A stretch of DNA of 64,000 nt, taken from assembly GCF_006716745.1 (NCBI RefSeq), contig NZ_VFPP01000001.1, forward strand, positions 1,054,001 to 1,118,000, given 5' to 3'. The stretch is from Saccharothrix saharensis (GTDB taxonomy: Bacteria > Actinomycetota > Actinomycetes > Mycobacteriales > Pseudonocardiaceae). The position numbers were made by a program, and so were the translations under genes. Positions 39,302 through 54,400 of the stretch are shown one piece after another; positions within the stretch are counted from its first letter, which is position 1; every line of letters begins with the position of its first letter. The notes beneath the pieces are model-generated. The model saw only the letters and a program-made list of their open reading frames with translations. It was not told the origin of the DNA and searched no databases.

Positions 39302-40776
39302 GCGGCGTCACCGAGCCCGTGCCCGGTCGCCAGCCGCATCACGGCCTCCTCCGAGGCGCCGGCCGGCAGCTCGCCCGCGACCGAGCCCTGGTGCAGCACG
39401 ACGACCCGGTCGCTCAGGCCGATCAGCTCGGGCAGCTCCGACGAGATCACCAGGATGGCCATCCCGCGGCCCGCGAGGTCGCGCAGCAACCGGTGGACGG
39501 TCTGCTTCGCGCCCACGTCGACCCCGCGCGTCGGCTCGTCCACGACCAGCACGCGCGGCTCGACCGCGAGCCACTTGCCGAGCACCACCTTCTGTTGGTT
39601 GCCGCCCGACAGGTAGCGCACCTCCTGGTGCGGTCCCCGCGCGGTGACGGTGACGGCGTCCAGCAGCGCGGCGAGGTCGTCGGACCGCCGCGCCGCCGCG
39701 CCCCGCAGCGCCGCCCGGCGCGCGAGCAGCACGTTGTCCCGCACCGACTGCCGCAGCGCCAGCCCTTCGCCCTTGCGGTCCTCGGTGACGTAGCCGATGC
39801 CGACCCGGACGGCGGTGCGCGGCCCGTCGACGTGGACCGGCGTCCCGTCCACTTCGAGGGAGCCCGCGGTGAACGGCTCCACGCCCCAGATCGCCCGCGC
39901 CGTCGCGGACCTCCCGGAACCCTGCAACCCGGCCAGGCCGACGATCTCGCCGGCCCGGACCTCGAACGTGAGGTCCCGCACCCGGCCGTTGCCCGCACCG
40001 CGCAACGCCAACCGCACGTCGCCGGGGTCGTGGCCGCGTTCCGGGTAGAGGGCGTCGAGCGGACGGCCCACCATCAACCGCACGAGCCGGTCGGAGTCGA
40101 TGTCGGCGGTCGCCGTGGTCGCCACGAACGCGCCGTCCTTGAGCACGGTGATGCGCCGGCTGAGGTCGAACACCTCGCGCATCCGGTGCGAGACGTAGAG
40201 CACGGCCATCCCGCGCTCGCACAGCCGCCGCACCAGCGCGTACAGCAGTTCGACCTCGTGGTCGGCCAGCGCGGCGGTCGGCTCGTCCATGGCGAGCACC
40301 CGGGCGTCGGCGGACAGCGCCTTGACGATCTCCACCACCTGCCGCTGGGCGACGGAGAGCCGCGAGACGGGGCTCGCCGGGTCGATCGTCCGCACCCCGA
40401 GCCAGTCCAGCAGCCGTCGGGTCTCGGTCTCCATCGCGCGACCGTCGACCCGGCCCCGGCGCACGGGTTCCCGGCCCAGGAACACGTTCTCGGCGACCGA
40501 CCGGTGGTCGAGCAGGGCGAGCTCCTGGTGGATGATCGCGATGCCCGCCGCGTGGGCGTCGCGCGGTGAGCCGAACGAGACCTCCTCGTCGTCGAGCACG
40601 ATCCGCCCGGAGTCCGGCCGGTGGACACCCGCCAGCACCTTCAGCAACGTCGACTTGCCCGCCCCGTTCTCCCCGACCAGCGCGTGCACCTCGCCGGGCC
40701 GCAGCTCGAGGTCGACCCCGCGCAGCACCGCGACGCCGAGGAAGCTCTTGGTGATGCCCTCCAGCCGCACGTTCAC
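39298..40776 (-). CDS. CUT2 ABC transporter ATPase with two nucleotide-binding domains
   Basis: A 492-residue ATPase of the RbsA/MglA/XylG type. The N-terminal domain has an intact Walker A (GENGAGKST, about 35-43), signature LSVAQRQ and Walker B MDEPT. The C-terminal domain has the customary altered Walker A (GLQGSGRSA), signature LSGGNQQK and VDEPTRGVD. The GTG start at 40776 follows GGAAGG. First gene of the four-gene importer operon. Unlike the two CUT1 systems here, this importer carries its own ATPase. Confidence 0.95.
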   Translation of the reverse strand: MNVRLEGITKSFLGVAVLRGVDLELRPGEVHALVGENGAGKSTLLKVLAGVHRPDSGRIVLDDEEVSFGSPRDAHAAGIAIIHQELALLDHRSVAENVFLGREPVRRGRVDGRAMETETRRLLDWLGVRTIDPASPVSRLSVAQRQVVEIVKALSADARVLAMDEPTAALADHEVELLYALVRRLCERGMAVLYVSHRMREVFDLSRRITVLKDGAFVATTATADIDSDRLVRLMVGRPLDALYPERGHDPGDVRLALRGAGNGRVRDLTFEVRAGEIVGLAGLQGSGRSATARAIWGVEPFTAGSLEVDGTPVHVDGPRTAVRVGIGYVTEDRKGEGLALRQSVRDNVLLARRAALRGAAARRSDDLAALLDAVTVTARGPHQEVRYLSGGNQQKVVLGKWLAVEPRVLVVDEPTRGVDVGAKQTVHRLLRDLAGRGMAILVISSELPELIGLSDRVVVLHQGSVAGELPAGASEEAVMRLATGHGLGDAA

Positions 40777-40807
40777 ACCGTCACACCTTCCACCGTGGAC
40801 ACCACGT

Positions 40808-40845
40808 CACCTGCTCGGGTCCCCGGCCGGGAACCCGAGCAGGTG
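40808..40845 (-). terminator. Terminator between the CE1 gene and the CUT2 operon
   Basis: A perfect 13-bp stem (40808-40820 and 40833-40845); the 12-base loop can pair further. It lies 12 bases past the CE1 stop and would end the GSDH/ThuA/CE1 operon before the importer. Confidence 0.82.
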
Positions 40846-40857
40846 AGTCGGACGACA

Positions 40858-42225
40858 TCAGAACTGGGAGAGGAACCTCCACGCCTCACCCTTGGTCCAC
40901 GTCCGGATGCCGCTCTCGGCGTAGGTGCCGTCGACCGGGCCGGGCATGTGCCCGTTGTCGAACGCGGCCCACTGCACCGGGTACCCCGCCCGGCACGAGT
41001 ACGTGGTGGTCACGTGGGTCATGCTGCCCTGGGCGGGCTCGCGCGGGGTCTGGGGCGTGCACCCGTTGTTCGCCACGAACCGGTCCCGCAACTGGCGGCC
41101 CATCGAGATGTTGAGGACGTTGTCGGTGAGGCCGTGCATGCCGAAGTACGCGATCGGCTGGCTGCCGCCGCTGCACCCGCTCAGCTGGGCCCCGGCGTAG
41201 ACGACCACCGCCCGGAACACGGTCGCCCGTGCGCAGGCGAGCGCGTAGCTCATGCCGCCGCCGTAGCTGAAGCCCATCGCGAACCGCAGCTTCGGGTCGA
41301 CGCACAGGTCGCTCTCGATCCGGCGGATCATGTCGTCGGTGAACGTGACGTCCTCGCCGCCGGAGTTCGCCCAGCCGTTGCCCAGGCCCTGCGGGGCCAC
41401 CAGGATCGCGCTGTTGTTCGACTGCTCCTGCATCCCGTAGTACGACCACGCCGTGCCGCTCGTCCCACCGGACGACACGTCGTTCATCGTGCCGCCGCGC
41501 CAGTGGTACGCGAAGATCAACCGGTACGGGCGGGTGTTGTCGTAGCCGTCCGGGACCCGCAGGATGAACTGGCGGGTCTTGCCGCCGCTCTGGATGGAAT
41601 GCGTGCCGCTGCGCAACGTCGGTGCCTTGCCGCACCCGGAGCCGGTGTCACCGCCGCCCGACACCTTGGCCAGCAGCCACTGCTGGTTGTTCCCGCCGTG
41701 GTCGGAGTACTGGACCACGGCGGCGTTGTCCGCCGTGGACGCGCCCTGCACCTCGACCGCCTTGTTGCTGTGGCGGGCGATGAACCGCACGTGGCCGCCG
41801 TCGGAGTCGGCCAGCCGGAACTGCTGGTTGGTGCCCCCGTGGTCGGCCCACTGCTGGATGGCGGCGCCGTCGGCGGTCGACGAGTTCGGCACGTCCAGGA
41901 CCTTGCCGGAGTGCCGGGACCGGATCCGGTAGTAGCCGCTGCCCGAGTCGACGAACTGCCACTGCTGGTTGACCCCGTCGTGGCGGGTCCACTGGGTGAT
42001 CCGCGCGCCGTCGTTGGTCGCCGAGCCGGCCAGGTCGAGCGCCTTGCCGCTGGTGCGGTTCACCAGGACGTACCAGGCGGTCGGGTCGACCGTGGCCGCC
42101 GACGCCGGCACGGCGTTGACCGCGGTCATCGCGCCGGCCGCGAGGAGCACCGCCGCCACGGCGGCCGTCACCGGTCGTCGGCGTCGTGCCTGGGGGGAGG
42201 CGAGTGCCTCACCGCTGGTCTTCAT
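40858..42225 (-). CDS. Exported CE1-type esterase with N-terminal ricin-type trefoil
   Basis: A 455-residue secreted alpha/beta-hydrolase of the CE1 feruloyl esterase / PHB-depolymerase-like group. Signal peptide to about 43; RICIN domain about 47-190; esterase about 200-455, starting GCGKAPTLRSGTHSIQSGG in pieces. The nucleophile is Ser320 (GFSYGGG); an Asp in LTDNVLN and a His in FDNGHMPGP probably complete the triad. It likely releases ferulate from arabinoxylan. It begins 16 bases after the ThuA gene, the third gene of that operon. A homologous esterase (55679-57022) carries its trefoil at the other end. The ATG at 42225 follows GGAGTG. Confidence 0.85.
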   Translation of the reverse strand: MKTSGEALASPQARRRRPVTAAVAAVLLAAGAMTAVNAVPASAATVDPTAWYVLVNRTSGKALDLAGSATNDGARITQWTRHDGVNQQWQFVDSGSGYYRIRSRHSGKVLDVPNSSTADGAAIQQWADHGGTNQQFRLADSDGGHVRFIARHSNKAVEVQGASTADNAAVVQYSDHGGNNQQWLLAKVSGGGDTGSGCGKAPTLRSGTHSIQSGGKTRQFILRVPDGYDNTRPYRLIFAYHWRGGTMNDVSSGGTSGTAWSYYGMQEQSNNSAILVAPQGLGNGWANSGGEDVTFTDDMIRRIESDLCVDPKLRFAMGFSYGGGMSYALACARATVFRAVVVYAGAQLSGCSGGSQPIAYFGMHGLTDNVLNISMGRQLRDRFVANNGCTPQTPREPAQGSMTHVTTTYSCRAGYPVQWAAFDNGHMPGPVDGTYAESGIRTWTKGEAWRFLSQF

Positions 42226-42241
42226 CGAGCACTCCTTCGGT

Positions 42242-47013
<4,772 letters not shown>

Positions 47014-47091
47014 TCAACCGGGCATTTGGCGTGCTAAAACCACTATCAGTCGAACGCCATTCGACAACATCGTCCGGTACGGGCTTTCGCT

Positions 47092-47103
47092 GTTATCGCT
47101 AAC
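47092..47103. promoter_or_regulatory. 12-mer operator before GH95
   Basis: GTTATCGCTAAC, the exact reverse complement of the site before GH10 (22257-22268). It lies 170 bases before the GH95 start. Confidence 0.7.
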
Positions 47104-47272
47104 AGCATTCGGGCGACGACCGTTGACGACACCGTTCGGCGGTGGCTACGTTGCCCCGAGGGCTTCGGTCGAGCGGGCGGACGCCGTGACCCGGCTCGTG
47201 GCCGAACGGCCACTGAGGACAGTCCGGTTCCCCGCTCCCGATCGCGCCACCGTCCGCTTTGGAGGGTCCAGC

Positions 47273-50131
47273 ATGACGGAACTGCCACGTAGGCGACTGA
47301 TGCAGCTCGGCGCGGCGGGCGCCGGTGCCCTGCTCGCGCAGGGTGGTTGGACGGCGGTGGCCCGTGCCGGGTCGACCGCGCCGCCGGAGGTGCGCGCGGT
47401 CGACGACCTGGCGCTGTGGTACGACCAGCAGGCCGGCTCGGAGTGGCTCCGCGCGCTGCCGGTCGGCAACGGCCGCCTCGGCGCGATGGTCTTCGGCAAC
47501 GTCGACACCGAGCGGTTGCAGCTCAACGAGGACACGGTCTGGGCGGGCGGGCCGCACGACTACACCAACACGCAGGGCGCGAGCGCCCTGGCCGAGATCA
47601 GGCGGCTGGTGTTCGCGAACCGGTGGACGGAGGCGCAGGCCCTCATCGACCGGGCGATGCTGGGCAGTCCGGCCGCCCAGCTCGCCTACCAGACCGTCGG
47701 CGACCTCAGGCTCGTGTTCCCGGCGGCGAACGGGCTGTCGGGCTACCAGCGGTGGCTCGACCTGACCACCGCCACGACGGCGGTGACGTACGTGGCGAAC
47801 AACGTGCGGCACCGGCGCGAGGTGATCGCCAGTGCGCCCGACCAGGTGATCGCCGTGCGCCTGACGGCCGAGACGCCGGGCTCCATCTCGTTCACCGCGT
47901 CGTTCAGCACGCCGCAGCGGGCCACGGCGTCGAGCCCGGACGGCACGACCATCGGGTTGGACGGCCGGTCCGGCGACCACCGCGGCATCGCGGGGTCGGT
48001 CCGGTTCCTGGTCCTGGCCAAGGCGATCGCCGAGGGCGGCACGACCAGCAGCTCCGGGGGCACGCTCCGGGTGGCCAACGCCACCAGCGTGACGCTGCTG
48101 ATCTCGATCGGCACCAGCTACGTCGACTACCGCAACGTGAGCGGCGACTACCAGGCCATCGCCCGCGGGCGGCTCAACGGCGCGCAGGGCACCCCGTACG
48201 ACGTGCTGCGCACCCGGCACGTGGCCGACTACCGGAACCTGTTCGCGCGGACCACGATCGACCTGGGCCGCACCGCGGCGGCGGACCAGCCGACCGACGT
48301 CCGGATCGCCCGCCACGGCACGACCGTCGACCCGCAGTTCTCGGCCCTGCTCTTCCAGTACGGCCGGTACCTGCTGATCTCGTCGTCCCGGCCGGGCACC
48401 CAGCCGGCCAACCTCCAGGGCATCTGGAACGACCAGCTCACCCCGGCGTGGGACTCGAAGTACACCCTCAACGCGAACCTGCCGATGAACTACTGGCCGA
48501 CCGACTCGACGAACCTCGCCGAGTGCTACGAACCGGTGTTCCGCATGATCACCGACCTCACCACGACGGGCGCCCGCACCGCGCGGGCCCAGTACGGTGC
48601 CGGCGGCTGGGTCACCCACCACAACACCGACGGGTGGCGGGGCTCCTCGGTCGTGGACGGCGCGCTGTGGGGCATGTGGCAGACCGGCGGTGCGTGGCTC
48701 GCCACCATGATCTGGGACCACTACCTGTTCACCGGGGACGTGGACTTCCTGCGCACCTACTACCCCGCGCTGAAGGGCTCGGCCCAGTTCTTCCTCGACA
48801 CCCTGGTGGAGGAGCCGACGCTGAAGTGGCTGGTCACCAACCCGTCGAACTCCCCCGAGCTGCCGCACCACGCGAACGCCAGCGTCTGCGCGGGCCCCAC
48901 GATGGACATGCAGATCCTGCGCGACCTGTTCGAGGGCTGCGCCCGCGCCTCGGAGGTGCTCGGCGTCGACGCCGACTTCCGCAGCCGCGTCCGCGCGACG
49001 GCGCAGCGGCTCGCGCCGACGCGGGTCGGCTCCCGCGGGAACATCATGGAGTGGCTCTACGACTGGGTCGAGACCGAGCCGAACCACCGGCACGTGTCGC
49101 ACCTGTACGGCCTGCACCCCGGCAACGAGATCACCAAGCGCGGCACGCCGCAGCTGTTCGAGGCGGCCCGGCGGACCCTGCAGCTGCGCGGCGACGCCGG
49201 CACCGGGTGGTCCCTGGCCTGGAAGATCAACTTCTGGGCCAGGTTGGAGGAGGGCGGCCGGGCGCACGACCTGATCCGCTCGCTGGTGACGCCCGAGCGG
49301 CTCGCGCCGAACATGTTCGACCTGCACCCGCCGTTCCAGATCGACGGCAACTTCGGCGCGACCTCCGGCATCGCGGAGATGCTGCTGCACAGCCACAACG
49401 GCGAGCTGCACCTGCTGCCCGCGCTGCCGCCGGCGTGGCCCACCGGCGAGGTCGACGGCCTGCGTGGCCGCGGCGGGTACACGGTGGGCGCCGCGTGGAG
49501 CGGCGGCTGGGCCACGGAGCTCACCGTCACCCCGGACCGCGACGGCGAGGTCCGGGTCCGCAACCGGGTGTTCGCCGGGACCTACGAGCTGCGTGACGTG
49601 ACCAGCGGTGCCCTGGTCCAGCCGGAGCGGGTGGAACCGGACCTGATCAGGTTCACCGGGCAGGCCCGCCACACCTACCGCGTGACCTCCCAGGGTCGGC
49701 CGCCGCTGGTCGAGCCCGGCGTGGACTACCACCTCGTCGCGCAGCACAGCGGCAAGCGGGCCGACGTCAACGCCGCCTCGACCGCGGCCGGCGCGCTCCT
49801 GGTCCAGTGGCCCGCCACGACCGGCCTCAACCAGCGGTTCGACTTCCTGCCGACCGGCGACCACTACCGCGTCCGGGCCCGGCACAGCGGCCTGGTGCTC
49901 CAGGTCTCGGGCACCGCCACCGGCGCGGACATCACCCAGCAGCGTGACGCCGGGACGCCGAACCAGCTGTGGCGGCTGGTCGACCACGGCGGCGGGGTGG
50001 TGAGCCTGGTCAACCAGCAGAGCGGCCTGGCGATGGACGTGTGGTCGGCCTCGACGGCCGACGGCGCCCGCATCTCCCAGTGGACCGTCACCGGCAGCGC
50101 CAACCAGCGCTTCCTGCTCCAGCGCGCCTGA
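47273..50131 (+). CDS. Exported GH95 alpha-L-fucosidase (or alpha-L-galactosidase) with ricin-type trefoil
   Basis: A 952-residue exported enzyme. A Tat-like signal (RRRLMQLGAAG) starts it; the GH95 part spans about 40-800. Family active-site positions are recognisable: Asn400 and Asn402 in TLNANLPMNYWP, Glu529 in SNSPELPHHANA, and Asp691 in FQIDGNFGA. The usual SPEN motif is SPEL here. RICIN domain about 815-952. It should remove terminal L-fucose, or L-galactose, from xyloglucan, xylan or arabinogalactan side chains; the two cannot be told apart with confidence. The ATG at 47273 follows GGAGGG. It is divergent from the GSDH operon, with two operators between. Confidence 0.88.
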   Translation: MTELPRRRLMQLGAAGAGALLAQGGWTAVARAGSTAPPEVRAVDDLALWYDQQAGSEWLRALPVGNGRLGAMVFGNVDTERLQLNEDTVWAGGPHDYTNTQGASALAEIRRLVFANRWTEAQALIDRAMLGSPAAQLAYQTVGDLRLVFPAANGLSGYQRWLDLTTATTAVTYVANNVRHRREVIASAPDQVIAVRLTAETPGSISFTASFSTPQRATASSPDGTTIGLDGRSGDHRGIAGSVRFLVLAKAIAEGGTTSSSGGTLRVANATSVTLLISIGTSYVDYRNVSGDYQAIARGRLNGAQGTPYDVLRTRHVADYRNLFARTTIDLGRTAAADQPTDVRIARHGTTVDPQFSALLFQYGRYLLISSSRPGTQPANLQGIWNDQLTPAWDSKYTLNANLPMNYWPTDSTNLAECYEPVFRMITDLTTTGARTARAQYGAGGWVTHHNTDGWRGSSVVDGALWGMWQTGGAWLATMIWDHYLFTGDVDFLRTYYPALKGSAQFFLDTLVEEPTLKWLVTNPSNSPELPHHANASVCAGPTMDMQILRDLFEGCARASEVLGVDADFRSRVRATAQRLAPTRVGSRGNIMEWLYDWVETEPNHRHVSHLYGLHPGNEITKRGTPQLFEAARRTLQLRGDAGTGWSLAWKINFWARLEEGGRAHDLIRSLVTPERLAPNMFDLHPPFQIDGNFGATSGIAEMLLHSHNGELHLLPALPPAWPTGEVDGLRGRGGYTVGAAWSGGWATELTVTPDRDGEVRVRNRVFAGTYELRDVTSGALVQPERVEPDLIRFTGQARHTYRVTSQGRPPLVEPGVDYHLVAQHSGKRADVNAASTAAGALLVQWPATTGLNQRFDFLPTGDHYRVRARHSGLVLQVSGTATGADITQQRDAGTPNQLWRLVDHGGGVVSLVNQQSGLAMDVWSASTADGARISQWTVTGSANQRFLLQRA

Positions 50132-50191
50132 CGGGAGAGGCACCGGCCGAGAGGAGGCACGCCGACTCGACTCAGCCACAACGGGAACCGG

Positions 50192-50206
50192 ATGAGTATG
50201 ACTCAT
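50192..50206. promoter_or_regulatory. ATGAGT-ATG-ACTCAT inverted repeat
   Basis: A 6-bp inverted repeat with a 3-base spacer, 145 bases before the GntR start. It resembles the palindrome at 34669-34685. It could be the autoregulatory site of the GntR protein. The rest of 50132-50351 shows no gene. Confidence 0.5.
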
Positions 50207-50351
50207 TCCCGCGTGGCCGGCCCACACGCCCCTGACGTGCGGGCCGGCCACCTCGCCGTGCGCTCGACACCGTCCGCGTCGGCAGCGGTAGGCTGGGCGG
50301 GCAGCGGAGAGCCGTCGTGCTCTTCAGGCGACCCGTCACTAAGGAGCGGCG

Positions 50352-51125
50352 TTGACGGATGGCGCACTCGTGCCGGACAGCCCGGACGGGCGGTCGGACA
50401 CCACCCCGGCGCCCGGTCCGTACCGACCGGGCTACGAGCTCGTCGCGGAGCAGATCCTCCAGCTGATCGCCGAGTTCGAGCTGCGCCCCGGCGACCGGAT
50501 GCCGACCGAGAACGAGCTGGCCGCGCGGATGGGCACCAGCCGCACGGTCGTGCGGGAAGCCGTCAAGATCCTCTCCGCGATCGGGCGGGTGCGGGCGCAC
50601 AAGGGGCGCGGCCTCTACGTGGCCGACGACGAGGGCATGCTCGGGTCGTCCCGGTGGGGCGGGTTCTTCCTGCCGACCAACCTCGACCACGTCTACATGC
50701 TCTTCGAGTTCCGCCGCGTCCAGGAGACCGCGGCCAGCCGACTGGCCGCGACCCACGCCACCCCCGCCGAGCTGCGCGCCATCGGCGCCGCCGCCGAGAC
50801 CTGCCGCCAGGGCCACCTGACCGGTCAGCCCGCCCTGTTCGCCCGCGGCGACGAGGACTTCCACCTCGCCGTCGCCGAGGCGTCCCACAACCAGTTCCTC
50901 GTCGCCTCCGTGCGCGAAGCCCGCCGCCTGCAGCACCAGTCCAGCACCATCGCGTTGCACGGCACCATCGGCGGGCACGCGTCCGAGGCGGTCGAGGAGC
51001 ACCTGGCGATCTACCACGCGATCCGCGACGGGGACGCCGACGCCGCCGCGGCCGCCGCCGGCGTCCACATCGACAACACGCTGCTCGACTACCGCCGCGA
51101 GATCCAGCGCCGCCTCTTCGGCTGA
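50352..51125 (+). CDS. GntR-family transcriptional regulator, FadR subfamily
   Basis: A 257-residue regulator with a winged-helix domain (about 28-98; MPTENELAARMGTSRTVVREAV in pieces) and an FCD domain. Possible metal ligands are in DEDFHLAVAEAS, EEHLAIYHAI and GVHIDNTLL. The start is TTG at 50352, five bases after AAGGAG. It lies between GH95 and the ThuA-GSDH operon on the same strand and may govern the latter. An ATGAGT-type repeat upstream is its candidate binding site. The inducer is unknown, probably a sugar acid or keto sugar. Confidence 0.87.
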   Translation: MTDGALVPDSPDGRSDTTPAPGPYRPGYELVAEQILQLIAEFELRPGDRMPTENELAARMGTSRTVVREAVKILSAIGRVRAHKGRGLYVADDEGMLGSSRWGGFFLPTNLDHVYMLFEFRRVQETAASRLAATHATPAELRAIGAAAETCRQGHLTGQPALFARGDEDFHLAVAEASHNQFLVASVREARRLQHQSSTIALHGTIGGHASEAVEEHLAIYHAIRDGDADAAAAAAGVHIDNTLLDYRREIQRRLFG

Positions 51126-51478
51126 CCCGCCGGCGCCCGGCCCCGGGGACCCGCGTCCCCGTCGGTGGCCGCCCCGCACCACGACGGTGCCCGCACCCCC
51201 CTGTCGGTGACAGTCGGGAGCGCCGGCACGATGCCGTGATCTGGACTCGTTCGGCGGATGTGTGCTACAAATCGCAGCGGCTCCACGAACGGGTGTATGA
51301 CACAGCCGCAGGGCCAGTGCCGGCGCTTCCCGCCGCACCGGCCTCCCCGGGCAACCCGGCCCGCGCAGGACGCGCACACCGGTCCGGTGACACCACCGGA
51401 CGTCTCCGCACTCCCCCACGCACGCCGCCGCCGCCGCGTAATCCAGCCAGTCGCCTGCAAGCCCCGAAGGAGTGGCAA
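51126..51478. other. Gap between GntR gene and ThuA-GSDH gene
   Basis: A 353-base stretch without a recognisable gene. A hairpin lies at 51144-51161. TGGACT (51242-51247) and TACAAA (51266-51271), 18 bases apart, could be a promoter for the ThuA-GSDH operon but the match is weak. No 12-mer operator or CebR box is found here. Confidence 0.5.
51144..51161 (+). terminator. Hairpin after the GntR gene
   Basis: CGGGGAC-CCGC-GTCCCCG: a perfect 7-bp stem with a 4-base loop, 18 bases past the GntR stop. Confidence 0.6.
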
Positions 51479-54400
51479 ATGCGACACAGATTCGCGCGCC
51501 TGCTGTCGATCTTAGGTTGCGCGCTGGTGGTGATGGGTCTGGCCGCCGCGCCGGCGCCCGCGCACCCGGAAGGGTTCCACGTCCTGCTGTTCAGCAAGAC
51601 CGCCTCCGGGGCTTACCGGCACGACTCGATCCCGGCCGGGATCACGATGTTCGAGCAGTTGGCCGCCCAGAACGAGTGGGAGCTGACCAAGAGCGAGGAC
51701 TCGTCGATCTTCAACGACGCCGCGCTCGCCACGTTCGACGTGGTCGTCATGCTCCAGACCTCCGGCATGGTGTGGGACAACGACGCCCAGCGCGCCGCGG
51801 CGCAGAAGTACATGCGCGGCGGTGGCGGTTTCGTCGCCATCCACAACGCCACGGACATGAACGTGGAGCAGCAGTTCCCGTGGTGGGACCAGATGCTCGG
51901 CGCGACCATGACCCAGCACTCGGCCACCGTGACCGGCACCGCCAAGGTCGCCGACCGCAAGCACCCGTCCGGCACCGCGCTGCCGGACCGCTGGACGCGC
52001 ACCGAGGAGTGGTACAACTTCACCCGCTCGGTCCGGGGCAACGCGCACGTGCTGGTGACCGCGGACGAGACGACGTACGACCCCGGTTCGAGCCGGATGG
52101 GCTACGACCACCCGATCTCGTGGTGCCGCAACTTCGAGGGCGGCCGGCTGTGGGCCACCGCCATGGGCCACCAGGCGTCCAGCTACTCCGAGCCGTTGTT
52201 CCGCGAGCACGTCAAGGGCGGTGTCGAGTCGGCGGGCGGCAAGGTGCAGGCCGACTGCGGGCCCACGGTGTGGAGCAGCTTCGAGAAGGTGGCGCTGGAC
52301 GACAACACCGTGGGTCCGGCGGAGTTGGACGTCGCGAAGGACGGCCGCGTGTTCTACGCCGAGTACGGCGGCAAGGTGAAGGTCTACAAGCCCGACACCC
52401 GCACCACGGTCACCGCGGCCACCCTCAGCGTCTACACCGGCGGTGAGGACGGCCTGACCGGGCTCGCCCTCGACCCGAACTTCGCCACCACGAAGTGGAT
52501 CTACCTGATGTACTCCCCGGCGGGCGGCGGCGAGGACATCGCCCGGGTCTCCCGGTTCACCGTCAACGGTGACGCGCTGGACCTGTCCAGCGAACGGGTG
52601 CTGATGAAGGTGCCGTCGTCGCGGCAGGCGCCGGAACCCGGCCACACGGGCGGGTACATCGCGTTCGGCCCGAACGGCAACCTCTACATCGGCACCGGTG
52701 ACGACGTCCAGCCGCACCGCTCCGACGGCTACGCGCCGATCGACGAGCGCCCGGGTTGGGCGAGCAACGACGTCCAGGCCACCGCCGCCAACACCAACGA
52801 CCTGCGCGGCAAGATCCTGCGCATCCACCCGGAGGCCAACGGCACCTACACCATCCCGGCGGGCAACATGTTCGCGCCGGGCACCGCCCGGACCAGGCCC
52901 GAGATCTACGCGATGGGCTTCCGCAACCCGTTCCGGTTCTCCGTGCACCCGACCACGGGCGTGGTCTACGCGGCCGACTACGGCCCGGACGCGGCCAACG
53001 ACAACGCCAACCGCGGGCCCGGCGGGATCGTGGAGTGGAACGTCATCACGTCGCCCGGCTTCTACGGCTGGCCCTACTGCATCGGCGACAACATCCCGTT
53101 CAACGACTACAACTTCGCCACCGGCCAGTCGGGCTCGAAGTTCAACTGCGACCGGCCGGTGAACAACTCGCCGAACAACACCGGCCTGACCGAGTTGCCC
53201 GCCGCGCGCAAGGCCGAGGTGTGGTACGGCAACGGCGCGAACGGCAACAAGTTCCCGGAGATGGGCAGCCCGTCCGGCGGCGAGGCGCCCGGCGCGTTCC
53301 CGGTCTACCAGTACGACGCGAACAACCCGTCGCCCACCAAGTTCCCGACCTACTTCGACCAGACGCCGTTCTTCGGCGAGTGGTCGCGCAACCGGATGTG
53401 GGAGTTCCGGGTCGGTCAGGACGGGAAGCTGTTGAAGATCAACGACTTCCTGCCGAACCTGAGCTTCAAGTCACCGCTGGACATGAAGTTCGGCCCGGAC
53501 GGCTCCATGTACCTGCTGGAGTGGGGTTCGGGGTACGGCCGGGACAACCCGGACTCCGGGCTGTACCGCATCGACTACCGCAGCGGTGACCGCAGTCCGA
53601 TCGCGACCGCGACGGGCACGCCCACCTCGGGCTCCTCGCCCCTGTCGGTGCGGTTCTCCAGCGCCGGCTCCGGCGACCCCGAGGGCGGGCCGGTGACCTA
53701 CCGATGGGAGTTCGGCGACGGCGGCACGTCCACCGAGGCCAACCCCACGCACACCTACACGGCGCGGGGGCAGTTCAACGCCAAGCTCACCGTCACCGAC
53801 GTGGGTGGCAAGTCCGGCGTGGCGAGCGTGATCGTGACCTCGGGCAACACCGCACCGACGGTCAACCTGAGCATCCCGGACGGCGGCATGTTCGGCTGGG
53901 GTGACTCGATCCCGTACACCGTCGCGGTCACCGACCCCGAGGACGGCACGGTCGACTGCTCCCGGGTGACCACCACCCCGGCGCTGGGTCACGACCAGCA
54001 CGGGCACGACCTGGCCCCGATCCCCGGCTGCTCGGGCACGCTGAAGGCCGAGACCGACAGCGCGCACGCCAACCTGAACTCGTTCTGGGTGGCGGCGAGC
54101 CGGTACACCGACAACGGGGCGTCCGGCGTGCCCGCCCTGGAAGGCAGCCGCAAGGTCCTGCTGCAACCCAAGCGCAAGCAGCTCGAGTACTTCACCGGCT
54201 CCTCCGGCGTGCGGGTCGTGTCCCAGTCCGGGGCGGAGTCCGGCGGGCGGGTCGGCGACATCGGCAACAACGACTGGATCTCGTTCACGCCGTACCACTT
54301 CACCGGCATCAGCCAGGTGTCGCTCCGGCTGTCGTCGCCCAGCGGCGGCGGGTCGGTCGAACTGCGCGCCGGTTCGCCGACGGGGGCGCTGATCGCCACG

